From NCBI GenBank assembly GCA_026197015.1, contig JAPHRB010000089.1, positions 1-23,888 of the forward strand: a DNA stretch of 23,888 nucleotides, in the 5' to 3' direction. The first letter of the stretch is position 1. Each line of letters starts with the position of its first letter. This DNA is from Gammaproteobacteria bacterium (GTDB lineage Bacteria; Pseudomonadota; Gammaproteobacteria; SZUA-229). Positions 14,626-23,178 of this stretch are shown one piece after another. A program made the position numbers and the translations under genes. Under the pieces are notes generated by a model, which saw nothing but the letters and a program-made list of their open reading frames with translations, searched no databases and was not told the DNA's origin.

Positions 14626-17196
14626 CTAAGCACTTCCCTGCCGCAATGTTTCTATTGGCGGTGTTGAGAGCACACTTCGCGTGCCGAGTATTCCGGCGCT
14701 GACAACAATGACGATACCGCTGAGCAAGCCGGTTATAGCAACTGTGATATCGAATGTATAATCAAACTTGAATATGTAAACAGCGAGCAACCATGCAAGT
14801 GATGTTGCTGCCAGACCGGCGAGTAATCCGGAGATTGCACCGAGCAAACTAAACTCTGCGAATAAACCAAGCATCAGGGTTTTTCTGCTGGCACCGAGTG
14901 TGCGCAATACCGCACTTTCGAAACGCCTCTCATCCTGATTTGACTGAATAGCAGCATACAACACTGCCAGCCCGGCCAGCAGGGTGAACAGAAAAACAAA
15001 CTCTACCGCGAGAGAAACGCGATCGATAATACCGCGAACACGTTGCATAATGATCTCGATATCGATCAACGTAACGTTGCTAAATTCTCGTACCAGCTTA
15101 CCTAACTGCTGGCGCTGTTCGCTGTTCAGATAAACACTGGTAACCCAGTTAGCCGGTTTGCCTTCTAACACGCCGGGGGGTAATACAGTGAAGAAGTTAA
15201 CATTAAATGTGTCCCAGTCGACACTGCGCAGGTTACTTATTGTCAGATCAATTTTTGAGCCATTGATATCGAAGCTAACCACATCGTTTACCTGTAACCC
15301 TAATGTTTCCGCCAGTCCGCTCTCCAGTGATAACAGTGGCTGACCATGATCTTGCTGGTTCCACCACTGACCTGAGACTACTTCGTTATCCTGTTGCATT
15401 TGCTCTGCCCAGGAAAGGTTGAACTCACGGGTAACAAAACGTTTTGCACGTTCGTTCTGATAATTTGAGCTGTCTACTTTCAGGCCATTAACCTCAACAA
15501 GACGCGCACGCACCATTGGATATAAACGTGTCTTTTTTACCCCTAGGGTGGTAAAAAAGTTTCTTATCTCGTCGACCTGATCAGTTTGCACATTGATAAT
15601 AAAATAGTTCGGTGCATCCGCTGGCAGGCTTTTTTGCCAGCCATCGAGAAGATCGGATCTTACCGTTGATAATAACAGCAGCACCATAATGCCGAGGCCA
15701 AAGGCAACGATCTGTATGACGCTACTGCCCGGGCGGCGCGTTATATTTGCCAGACCAAAACGCCAGGCAATTCCCACTCGTGCACGTTGGCGATTAAGTA
15801 ACAGGATGAGCAGGTATGCACCCGCAGCCAGTGTAATCAAGGTTAATAAAATACCACCGATGACGAAAGCAACCAGCTGCAGATCACCAATTTGCCAGTA
15901 CAGCAGCAGTGACATACAGGTGATAACTGCGATATAAATCGTCCATACGCTCACTGACTGTTTGGGTATGTCTTTACGCAGTACGTGCAGCGGCGGCACC
16001 CTGTGCAGTGACAACAGGGGTGGCAGCGCAAAACCGATCAGCATAATAATGCCGGTTGCATAACCCAGTATCAGCGCCTTCCATGAGGGAGGTGGCAGTT
16101 GCGTCAGTACCAGTTTATCCAGCATTTCGGTGATCACCAGCTGGGTCAGTGCACCCAGCAGACAGCCGATTGTGCTGGCCAGTAAGGACAGCCATAACAT
16201 CTCCAGGGTAAAAAGTTTGATAATGGTTTTCTGTGAGCTACCGAGACAGCGCATCATGGCACTGGTATTGAGGTGCCGGGTGCTGAATCGATTGGCAATT
16301 GTCGCCACCGCGACACCGGCGAGCAATACGCTAATGAGTGCAGCCAGGCCAAGAAACTGCCGTGCGCTCTTTAATGCGGTATTGAGTTCTGGTCGACCTT
16401 CTTCAACGCCGATAATTTGTTCACCTGGCTGCAATTGATCTTTAATAACATCATGGTAATCATTAATAGACTCACTGTCTCCGGCGATCAATACCCGGTA
16501 ACTGACCAGTGCGCCAGTGCCTATCAAACCGGTTGCATCAAGGTCTGCACTGTTCATCATTACCCTTGGCGCTACACTGAACAGGTCTCCGGCACGATCC
16601 GGCTCATAACGGATGATCTTACGTATTGTGAACGATACCTCGCCTAGTTTTATGCGGTTCCCGATTTCGAGCTTGAGTAATTGCAGCAACCGTGCCTCGA
16701 CCCAGAGCTCACCGGGGGCCGGAATACCGGTAGTGGCTTCGTCTGCACCAAAGGCACTATCACTAACTCGCAGCACACCACGCAGAGGATACCCCTCACT
16801 CACCACTTTGACTTCTGCGAGCTGGAAAGACTCGTCGGCAAACAGCACGCTGCGAAACTGCTGCGTGGTGGTCACCCTGAAATTACTGGATCGTGCCCCA
16901 ATGATGTAATTGTTAACATCCGCACGCCTTGAGCTAATAACAAGATCACCTGCAATCAGTTCGGCTGACTGCATTTTTAGCCCACGCTCGATACGATCGG
17001 TGAAAAAACCTACAGCGGTAATACTGGTAACCGCGATGATCAGTGCTATGGCGAGGATTGTTAATTCTCCTCCACGCCAGTCGCGCCACAACATGCGCCA
17101 TGAATTATTCCAGAAGAAACTGATGCCTGGATTGCGTTTTGGCGGGGATTGACGATGCATGTGTTTTTGCTGCGACCTGTCGTTGCTTGTTGTCAT
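14626..17196 (-). CDS. ybbP: ABC transporter permease YbbP (FtsX-like)
   Basis: Large permease of the MacB/LolE-like (type VII) exporter class that works with the ATPase YbbA. The product has 856 residues against about 804 in E. coli. Ten hydrophobic segments are visible: one after the N-terminal cytoplasmic stretch (GELTILAIALIIAVTSITAV), three at about 280-400, two around 415-470, one at about 495-515 and three at the C-terminus, with large periplasmic domains after the first and seventh segments, as in the family. It starts 3 bp after the ybbA stop, with AAGG inside the end of ybbA serving as ribosome site, so the two are translationally coupled. The divergent tesA neighbour fits the E. 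coli locus. Such exporters move hydrophobic molecules from the inner membrane; the cargo is not certain. A decayed copy of its last ~25 codons lies at 12996-13075. Confidence 0.93.
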   Translation of the reverse strand: MTTSNDRSQQKHMHRQSPPKRNPGISFFWNNSWRMLWRDWRGGELTILAIALIIAVTSITAVGFFTDRIERGLKMQSAELIAGDLVISSRRADVNNYIIGARSSNFRVTTTQQFRSVLFADESFQLAEVKVVSEGYPLRGVLRVSDSAFGADEATTGIPAPGELWVEARLLQLLKLEIGNRIKLGEVSFTIRKIIRYEPDRAGDLFSVAPRVMMNSADLDATGLIGTGALVSYRVLIAGDSESINDYHDVIKDQLQPGEQIIGVEEGRPELNTALKSARQFLGLAALISVLLAGVAVATIANRFSTRHLNTSAMMRCLGSSQKTIIKLFTLEMLWLSLLASTIGCLLGALTQLVITEMLDKLVLTQLPPPSWKALILGYATGIIMLIGFALPPLLSLHRVPPLHVLRKDIPKQSVSVWTIYIAVITCMSLLLYWQIGDLQLVAFVIGGILLTLITLAAGAYLLILLLNRQRARVGIAWRFGLANITRRPGSSVIQIVAFGLGIMVLLLLSTVRSDLLDGWQKSLPADAPNYFIINVQTDQVDEIRNFFTTLGVKKTRLYPMVRARLVEVNGLKVDSSNYQNERAKRFVTREFNLSWAEQMQQDNEVVSGQWWNQQDHGQPLLSLESGLAETLGLQVNDVVSFDINGSKIDLTISNLRSVDWDTFNVNFFTVLPPGVLEGKPANWVTSVYLNSEQRQQLGKLVREFSNVTLIDIEIIMQRVRGIIDRVSLAVEFVFLFTLLAGLAVLYAAIQSNQDERRFESAVLRTLGASRKTLMLGLFAEFSLLGAISGLLAGLAATSLAWLLAVYIFKFDYTFDITVAITGLLSGIVIVVSAGILGTRSVLSTPPIETLRQGSA

Positions 17197-17199
17197 CTA

Positions 17200-17907
17200 C
17201 TAACCTTCGTCCTTCAAGCGGTCTTGCGTAAGCAGGCGCCCGGCTTCCAGATTAAGCTGTTCGCTGCATAAGCCTGACAGTTTCACATCGTGTGTCGCCA
17301 TGATGAGGGTTGTTCCCAGCTCTGAATTTAACTCGAACAATAAATCAATAATGCGTCTTCCGGTTTTACTGTCGAGGTTGCCGGTTGGTTCATCGGCGAA
17401 CAGGCAGCGTGGTTTGGTCGAAAATGCGCGTGCGATGGCGCAACGCTGTTGTTCACCACCTGAGAGCTGGTTTGGATAATGCTGAAAACGCTCCTCCAGA
17501 CCGACCCGTGCCAGCAGTTCTTCAGCCGTCTTGCGGGGATGTGGCGCCTGTGCCAGTTCGAGCGGTAACATGACGTTCTCCAGAGCAGTCAGGCCAAACA
17601 GCAGCTGAAAATTTTGAAACACGAAACCGACACTTTCTGCGCGTAACGCCGCGCGGCCGTCTTCATCAAAATCATTGAGATTGTTACCGTCGAGTATCAC
17701 CGCGCCCTGTGTCGGCGTATCAAGCCCGGCAAGCAGGCCTAACAGTGTGGTCTTTCCCGAACCTGAAGCGCCCAGTATGGCAAGCGAAGTACCCGCTTCT
17801 ACCGTAAAGCTGATATCATCTAACAATGTTAAAATCCCATTACGGGTCGATACCTGCTTACCTAACTGACGAGCCTCTACAAACGTTTTTGCAACCTTGT
17901 TCATCAT
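17200..17907 (-). CDS. ybbA: ABC transporter ATP-binding protein YbbA (LolD-like)
   Basis: Cytoplasmic ATPase that drives the YbbP permease. All motifs are present in order: Walker A GASGSGKTT (46-54), Q-loop VFQNFQLL (97-104), signature LSGGEQQR (148-155), Walker B CLFADEPTGNLD (168-179) and the switch histidine in MATHD (His206). The length of 235 fits the family. The gene is first in the ybbA-ybbP unit. It begins with two ATG codons (17907 and 17904 on the minus strand), and the first overlaps by two bases the ATG at 17906 of divergent tesA, so there is no gap between the two genes if both starts are right. No clear ribosome site is visible. Confidence 0.94.
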   Translation of the reverse strand: MMNKVAKTFVEARQLGKQVSTRNGILTLLDDISFTVEAGTSLAILGASGSGKTTLLGLLAGLDTPTQGAVILDGNNLNDFDEDGRAALRAESVGFVFQNFQLLFGLTALENVMLPLELAQAPHPRKTAEELLARVGLEERFQHYPNQLSGGEQQRCAIARAFSTKPRCLFADEPTGNLDSKTGRRIIDLLFELNSELGTTLIMATHDVKLSGLCSEQLNLEAGRLLTQDRLKDEG

Positions 17908-18583
17908 GATAAAAATTTACTCCGCTTATCTTCTCTCAACTATTTTGCCTGTGCTGCAAACCATGCTATTGACTGTTAGCATTGTCTTCGGTTCCCTACT
18001 TGCAGTAAACCCTGATTTATATGCCGCAGACAAAACACCACAAAACATTCTCGTATTAGGTGACAGTCTTAGCGGTGCCTTTGGCCTGAATTCTGATGAT
18101 GGCTGGGTAGCGTTGCTGCAACAGAAAATCAGCCGTCAAAAGTATGATTACCGTGTAATTAATGCCAGTGTAAGTGGTGATACTACACGTACGGGTCTGG
18201 GGCGTATCCAGTCAGCACTGCAAATGCATTCACCATCAATTGTTATCATCGCGCTAGGTGGAAACGACGGCCTGCGTGGTTTACCTTTCAGGGAAATTGA
18301 AAATAGTCTGAGAAAACTAATCCAGCATTGTCAAACACAGGGTGCACAGGTTTTACTCGTCGGGGTCCGACTGCCGCCCAATTATGGTGCTGCCTACAAT
18401 CAGAAGTTTGCCGAAATCTATATACGATTAGCGGATAGTTTTCAGATTCCGCTGGTAACAAAGATGCTAGACAAGGTCGCCGAAAACAGACAATTGATGC
18501 AAGCTGACGGTATGCATCCCAAAGCAGAAGCACAGCCGCAGGTAATGGAAAACATCTGGGCAGGTTTAAAACCACTGTTATAA
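17906..18583 (+). CDS. tesA: Periplasmic acyl-CoA thioesterase I / lysophospholipase / arylesterase TesA
   Basis: SGNH hydrolase that cleaves acyl esters and thioesters in the periplasm. Block I is GDSLSGAFGL with the nucleophilic serine, block II VSGDTTRTGL with the oxyanion glycine, block III GGNDGLRG with the oxyanion asparagine, and block V DGMHPKAEAQ with the Asp and His of the catalytic triad. The N-terminus is hydrophobic, ending LYAAD, a signal peptide as in E. coli TesA. I take the ATG at 17906 (225 residues, with a lysine before the hydrophobic stretch). An in-frame ATG at 17963 would give a 206-residue protein with a more usual signal length and leave room for a promoter; an upstream TTG at 17897 is unlikely. 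It diverges from ybbA-ybbP as in E. coli, which suggests a shared job in handling lipid-like molecules. Confidence 0.93.
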   Translation: MIKIYSAYLLSTILPVLQTMLLTVSIVFGSLLAVNPDLYAADKTPQNILVLGDSLSGAFGLNSDDGWVALLQQKISRQKYDYRVINASVSGDTTRTGLGRIQSALQMHSPSIVIIALGGNDGLRGLPFREIENSLRKLIQHCQTQGAQVLLVGVRLPPNYGAAYNQKFAEIYIRLADSFQIPLVTKMLDKVAENRQLMQADGMHPKAEAQPQVMENIWAGLKPLL

Positions 18584-18633
18584 CCATAATTTAAGGTTGT
18601 TTTACTTATTCCTGCTTATCGGTATATTTATGT

Positions 18634-19485
18634 TTATCGATTCTCCGCCAGTTCGGTAAAAATTTGTATGTATTCATCGGTTTTGTTTTTGAAGAAAGTT
18701 TTCTGATTAGCACTCGCCTGATTGATTATCTCGACAGTTAACCGCGCAATGATTTTTTTGTTAATCTCAGATATAACCTTAAGCTGTGGCTGGTCGTTGA
18801 TACTAAACCGCTTAAAAAATTGCTCTAATTGTTTAGATTTTACTTCTTCAGACTCTGAAGTCTTCAGAATCTCTTGAATACTACGTTGCCATAAACGCCT
18901 TTGATCCAGTCTTAACAATGCGCTGTTATTCAATTCAGTTGCGGCTTTTTCTATGGCACGCTCCTGTTCTTCGGATATATATCCCAGCCAGTTTTCGTAA
19001 GTATCTAATGTGGTTTCGGTATATTGATCAATACGCTCGTCGTTATAAAGATCGACATATTCATCATAAAAATCTTCATTTTTATCTTCGATGCTCGCAA
19101 ACAGTTCTTCCTGCTGCTCAGCGCTCAAAAGGGGTAATAATTCTGCCATCTCTTTATTGAGCTTTACCTCGAGTGACTGCCACAACAGTTGTATCGTCGC
19201 TATGTGTTGCAAAACGAGTTTTTCATTCAGTGGCGATTGAATATCTTTCTGAAATGTGCGCAACAACTCGGCATATTGTGTAAGTTGTGTATTGCGGTGC
19301 CAGTTGACGAGTGAACCCGTGCGCTGTCTGAGCTTCTCTTCGAGCACTTCATCCAGTGAAACCATACCTTCTACATATGAAGGTATAAGGTAATCGAGAC
19401 GATTATAAATCGTTTTTAATGAACACGCGACAAGAAGCATTATGAGCGAAATAATTAATAGCGGTCTTCCTTGTAACATGAGCAT
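18634..19485 (-). CDS. DUF6279-like lipoprotein
   Basis: Function unknown. The first 21 residues are a lipoprotein signal peptide with lipobox LVAC (Cys21), so the protein sits on a membrane facing the periplasm. The mature part opens with the typical SLKTIYNRLDYLIPSYVEG and continues as a long, almost wholly alpha-helical, charged domain of about 260 residues with repeated Glu, Gln, Lys and Arg and no further membrane segment. The resemblance to the DUF6279 lipoprotein family is from this N-terminal pattern, lipobox and length. It lies 37 bp downstream of a diguanylate cyclase gene on the same strand and is probably cotranscribed with it. It is convergent with tesA, 50 bp away. Two ATGs, two codons apart, compete as start. 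Confidence 0.8.
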   Translation of the reverse strand: MLMLQGRPLLIISLIMLLVACSLKTIYNRLDYLIPSYVEGMVSLDEVLEEKLRQRTGSLVNWHRNTQLTQYAELLRTFQKDIQSPLNEKLVLQHIATIQLLWQSLEVKLNKEMAELLPLLSAEQQEELFASIEDKNEDFYDEYVDLYNDERIDQYTETTLDTYENWLGYISEEQERAIEKAATELNNSALLRLDQRRLWQRSIQEILKTSESEEVKSKQLEQFFKRFSINDQPQLKVISEINKKIIARLTVEIINQASANQKTFFKNKTDEYIQIFTELAENR

Positions 19486-19522
19486 TCTTTGTCTTTAAGT
19501 AGAATAAGTTTAAGAATAATTT

Positions 19523-20866
19523 TTATGAACAGATGTTCTCTGGATTTAAAGAAGTCGAATTTTGTTTATTTGACTCAACTCTATTTCGACCGTTAGATTT
19601 AGCGAGATATAATGCTTCATCTGCATCATTAATAATTTCAGAAATACTTAATGAGTCTTGCGCATGATAAGTCGTTATTCCCTGACTAATCGTTATATAT
19701 TTTTCAACTTTGGAGAAAGCATGCTCAATATTTTCATTAATAACAGCATCACGAATAATATTAGCAACCTGCCTTGCACCTTCTAACTCTGTAGAAGGTA
19801 AAACAATTACAAACTCTTCTCCACCATATCTAGCTATAAAATCAATAGATCGCGGTAATGCCTCGCTCATAACTTTAGCTACAGAAGTTAGACACTGATC
19901 GCCTTTTAAATGGCCATAATTGTCATTATATAGTTTAAAATAATCGATATCGATCAATATCAACGAAAAACAGGTGCCAAGACGAGTGGATCGAGCGTAT
20001 TCATCATCTATAAACGCATTAAATTTGCGTCGATTAAATAACCCGGTTAACACATCTTGTTCTGAGCAGTCTTTTAACTGAACATTCAAGGCTGATAATT
20101 CTCTGGTTCTCTCATTCACCGTTTGTTCCAGACTTTCAATTATTTGTTGCAGTGTTTTAGAGTAAACACGCAACTCCAATTGAACCTTACGGATACGCAG
20201 TACAACAATGACTGATAACATGCTCGCAATTACAGCAACAACTGTAACAGCTTGTATATTTCTTTTCTTAATAGATAAAAGAGAGTGATTGCTCTTTTCT
20301 GTTAACCTGGCAATTTTATTCTGTTCGATCGTAACCAGCTGCCCTAATGACCTGATTAATTTTTCCTGACCCGGCAAAACAACATCATATAGAATATTCT
20401 TAGCGCGTAATTTGTTCGCTTTTAAACCCATCATTGAAAGCTCTACTGCTGATCTCTGTGCGGGCAATATCTTAGATATTGTTTCATCATTTCTTTTAAC
20501 TATACTTTGCTCTTCTTCGGTTAACGGCAGAGTTAATAATTGCATTCTTAGTGATGTAAATTGACCGGCATACGAATCAAGCTGCATATTCAGATCATCT
20601 TTCTTAAAATAATCTTCTGTGTCAATGATTTCTAATGTAATGCGAGTCCGGGAACGAGCCAGTTCCATTAGCTCGCTATTTATCTGCATCTTTTTACTTT
20701 CAATCTCGCCTTCAGATAAGACGACTTCAAGTTGATTTAAAAATTCGTTATATGAATAAGAAATAAAAAAAACGAGCGATAAGAAGCCTATAACAATAAA
20801 TATCGACATAGACACTAAACTGCTACTTTTTGAATAAATATCACTAATAAGTTTTCGTTTTTTCAT
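19523..20866 (-). CDS. Membrane diguanylate cyclase with periplasmic helical sensor
   Basis: Makes cyclic di-GMP from two GTP in response to an envelope signal. Helix TM1 is at about residues 19-38, then a helical periplasmic domain (about 40-200) of the four-helix-bundle kind found in chemoreceptors, TM2 at about 204-224, a coiled-coil linker to about 265, and a GGDEF domain (about 270-435). The active-site motif is GGEEF (348-352), with DIDYFKLYND upstream for metal and substrate. RSID (339-342), five residues before GGEEF, is an intact RxxD inhibitory site, so product feedback is expected. It ends in a short Ser/Asn-rich tail. Length 447. It is first in a likely operon with the lipoprotein gene downstream, which may be a partner of the periplasmic sensor; that is inference. 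Confidence 0.93.
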   Translation of the reverse strand: MKKRKLISDIYSKSSSLVSMSIFIVIGFLSLVFFISYSYNEFLNQLEVVLSEGEIESKKMQINSELMELARSRTRITLEIIDTEDYFKKDDLNMQLDSYAGQFTSLRMQLLTLPLTEEEQSIVKRNDETISKILPAQRSAVELSMMGLKANKLRAKNILYDVVLPGQEKLIRSLGQLVTIEQNKIARLTEKSNHSLLSIKKRNIQAVTVVAVIASMLSVIVVLRIRKVQLELRVYSKTLQQIIESLEQTVNERTRELSALNVQLKDCSEQDVLTGLFNRRKFNAFIDDEYARSTRLGTCFSLILIDIDYFKLYNDNYGHLKGDQCLTSVAKVMSEALPRSIDFIARYGGEEFVIVLPSTELEGARQVANIIRDAVINENIEHAFSKVEKYITISQGITTYHAQDSLSISEIINDADEALYLAKSNGRNRVESNKQNSTSLNPENICS

Positions 20867-21348
20867 AAAGAAATATTATTTTCGATGCATCCGTTTCACG
20901 TCATTTAAAATATTATAAACGCCTTGTCTAACATATGTTATAGCCTAATATTAGACTTTTTGAATAAGTCAGTGTAGTACAAATTCAGTAAAAGCTTTAT
21001 CACGTGCCTGTTATTTGAATATTGTGATAACTTGTGAGCTTAGCTTCTGATCTAACCTATTTACAATCAGCACCATAATCGGTTTTCTATAAACAATACA
21101 GTGAATTCTATGGCACCCCCCCTTAATTACACCTTGATTTTTTTAAACTGAAGCACGCAAAACACACCTGCTTACTGACAGTAGCAATAAAATCAGGGTC
21201 TAAAACCAGCATCAAAACCCAGTTTCCACTAATATTGAAAATCATGTAACATAGCGCTTTCAGCTCATTCTCACGTTGATAAGTCAAAAAATATAGATAA
21301 ATATAGAAGTATATCGTAAACGTAGTAGATAATATTGAAGGTAAAAAC
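20867..21348. other. Divergent intergenic region between cyclase and YbjQ operon
   Basis: 482 bp, AT-rich, must hold the promoters of both flanking units. A run of seven C (21116-21122) stands out in the AT-rich context and could be prone to slippage. A minus-strand open frame at 21123-21473 extends into the first ybjQ gene and is judged a shadow. No clear promoter was picked. Confidence 0.4.
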
Positions 21349-21663
21349 ATGATAATCAGTAATATGGAAATTATTCCAGGAAAACGAATACAGGAGCACC
21401 TGGGCCTGGTACAGGGCAGTACCGTGCGCACCAAACATCTGGGCCGAGATTTAATGGCTGGCATAAAAAACATTTTTGGTGGCGAATTACTCGGTTATAC
21501 CGAACTGTTACAGGAAGCCAGAGAAGAAGCAGTAAATCGTATGAAGCAACAAGCCGCGTCGGTAGGTGCAAATGCGGTTTTGAATGTGCGTTTTTCAACT
21601 TCATCCGTGACTCAGGGAGCCGCAGAATTATTTGCCTACGGAACAGCGGTTATTCTGGAGTAA
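21349..21663 (+). CDS. YbjQ/UPF0145 family protein (soluble)
   Basis: A member of the YbjQ family, sometimes annotated as heavy-metal-binding, whose members form small ring-like oligomers; the biochemical role is not established. The product has 104 residues, near the E. coli YbjQ length (107). Visible signature features are GKRIQEHLGLVQGSTVRTKHLGRD at the start, GGELLGYTELLQEAREEAVNRM in the middle helix, and GANAVLNVRF then AAELFAYGTAVIL at the end. The start is supported by AAGG 8 nt upstream of the ATG. It is the first gene of a three-gene unit, with the next ATG only 3 bp after its stop. Confidence 0.92.
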   Translation: MIISNMEIIPGKRIQEHLGLVQGSTVRTKHLGRDLMAGIKNIFGGELLGYTELLQEAREEAVNRMKQQAASVGANAVLNVRFSTSSVTQGAAELFAYGTAVILE

Positions 21664-21666
21664 GCC

Positions 21667-22119
21667 ATGTTTGATTTAGTCATATTAGCCACACTTCTCG
21701 GTCTGGGATATTTCTTTGGTCGTTACTATGAAAGCCGACATTACAAATCTATTTTTAGACGTGAAGCGGAATATCGAAATATTTTAGTGGTTGCCAGTCG
21801 AATTCCCCCTGTTACAGAAAAGCCAAATGCGTCATTACTTGTTATGGGCAGCGTAGTTATTTCTGTTGACTATTTCAAACGTTTTTTAGCATCACTACGC
21901 TCACTAATTGGTGGTCGTGTAATCTCATATGAAAGTTTATTAGACCGAGCTCGACGAGAAGCTGTTTTACGAATGAAAAAACAGGCCAGTACAATGGGAG
22001 CCGATAAAATATTCAATATCAAATACGAAACCGCATCTATTTCAAAAAACGCACGGGGCGGTATCGGTTCCATAGAAGTTCTTGCATACGGCACTGCATT
22101 TATTCCTGTTAAAAGCTAG
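21667..22119 (+). CDS. Membrane-anchored YbjQ-like protein
   Basis: Paralogue of the preceding gene with an added N-terminal membrane helix (residues 3-20, LVILATLLGLGYFFGRYY) and a basic linker. The YbjQ domain spans about 45-150: it shows VISYESLLDRARREAVLRMKKQASTMGADKIFNIKYET, matching the first protein's LLGYTELLQEAREEAVNRMKQQ..GANAVLNVRF, and ends IEVLAYGTAFIPV. A short Gly/Ser insert precedes the last strand. Length 150. A soluble and a membrane-bound version in one operon suggests a mixed ring docked to the inner membrane; that is inference. 11 bp separate it from the metallopeptidase gene. Confidence 0.88.
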   Translation: MFDLVILATLLGLGYFFGRYYESRHYKSIFRREAEYRNILVVASRIPPVTEKPNASLLVMGSVVISVDYFKRFLASLRSLIGGRVISYESLLDRARREAVLRMKKQASTMGADKIFNIKYETASISKNARGGIGSIEVLAYGTAFIPVKS

Positions 22120-22130
22120 AAGATATTGTT

Positions 22131-22997
22131 GTGAAATATCGCAATCCAGCTATACCTGAAGGTATAAATACAACAGAAACAAATCCGTTAAAAGAATTTG
22201 TTTTTTTAACGTCAGTTGTTATTGCATGCATTATTATTATCACCACTATTCTGGCTTTGTTGATTGATTCTGCAGCCGAAATCATACCATTTGAGTTTGA
22301 AGTGGCAATCTCTCAAGATATCGCAAAAACCTTAAATAATGAACACAATAAAGTAGACGATTATCTACAGGGTCTTGCGGACCAAATTATTCCACACATG
22401 AACTTACCTGAAGACATGAAAATACAGGTGCATTATGTGGATAAGGATGTGGTTAATGCCATGGCAACACTTGGCGGACATGTGTTGGTGTACAGAGGAT
22501 TACTTGAGAAACTGCCTAATGAGAACGCGTTGGTTATGTTGCTTGGTCATGAAATCGCCCATATTAAATTACGTCATCCGGTTAAAGCCCTTGGTAAAGG
22601 TGTGACAATTAGCTTAATATTGAGTGCCGTTTTAGGAAGTTCATCGGATTCTGTTAGCGAGCTTATTAATGATACCAGTATGTTAACCATGTTAAGTTTT
22701 AGTCGTGACCAGGAACAGGCTTCAGATAATGTAGGCATTAAAGTTTTAAACTCTTATTATGGCCATGTTCAGTCTGCAACAGATTTATTTCAAACATTTA
22801 AAAGCGAACATAAAAAAGCAGGTGTTAATGTTCCTCAGTTTTTAAGCACTCACCCCGATATAGAAAGCAGAATAGAGCATTTAAATAATATGGCTAAAAA
22901 ACAAAACTGGATTCAGCAAGGCACTATTAATTCTATACCCGAGCACATATTCAAAAGAATAAAAATAGCGCCAGAGACTGTCACCAGTTTTGAATAA
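22131..22997 (+). CDS. Membrane-bound M48 family zinc metallopeptidase
   Basis: Protease related to BepA, LoiP and HtpX. It starts with GTG at 22131 (GAAG upstream); no earlier ATG fits. Residues 24-45 form a membrane anchor, so the catalytic domain is probably periplasmic. The zinc motif is LLGHEIAHIKLRHP with His140, Glu141 and His144; the third ligand is Glu195 in FSRDQEQASDNVG, which matches the family's SRxxExxAD pattern. LSTHPDIESRIEHL near 245-258 is the usual C-terminal motif. A second hydrophobic stretch is at 157-170. No TPR domain is present, unlike BepA. Length 288. It is the last gene of the ybjQ-ybjQ-M48 unit. Role suggested: degradation of misfolded envelope proteins, possibly linked to the YbjQ pair. 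Confidence 0.93.
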   Translation: MKYRNPAIPEGINTTETNPLKEFVFLTSVVIACIIIITTILALLIDSAAEIIPFEFEVAISQDIAKTLNNEHNKVDDYLQGLADQIIPHMNLPEDMKIQVHYVDKDVVNAMATLGGHVLVYRGLLEKLPNENALVMLLGHEIAHIKLRHPVKALGKGVTISLILSAVLGSSSDSVSELINDTSMLTMLSFSRDQEQASDNVGIKVLNSYYGHVQSATDLFQTFKSEHKKAGVNVPQFLSTHPDIESRIEHLNNMAKKQNWIQQGTINSIPEHIFKRIKIAPETVTSFE

Positions 22998-23113
22998 TAT
23001 ATAAATTCATGCAATTTAATTTATGCCACAATTAATTACAATCAGAGCATAACTGTTTAAATCCACTAAAGACAACTATAGTTAAATTAGTAACCTGAGT
23101 AGAGTAAATACAG

Positions 23114-23131
23114 GTGCTTTGAAAAAAGCAC
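23114..23131 (+). terminator. GAAA-tetraloop hairpin after the YbjQ/M48 operon
   Basis: gtgcttt (23114-23120) and aaagcac (23125-23131) form a 7-bp stem closed by a GAAA loop. There is no T-run after it, so it is a weak terminator or an mRNA 3' stabiliser, 117 bp past the M48 stop. Confidence 0.35.
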
Positions 23132-23178
23132 TACTAAAGAGACACGTGTATTAAAAAACCAAACTATGTACACCTGAT

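Noticed and set aside
21123..21473. Minus-strand open frame of 116 codons
   Set aside because: Runs into the well-supported first ybjQ gene and has an implausible composition rich in Cys, Arg and Phe.
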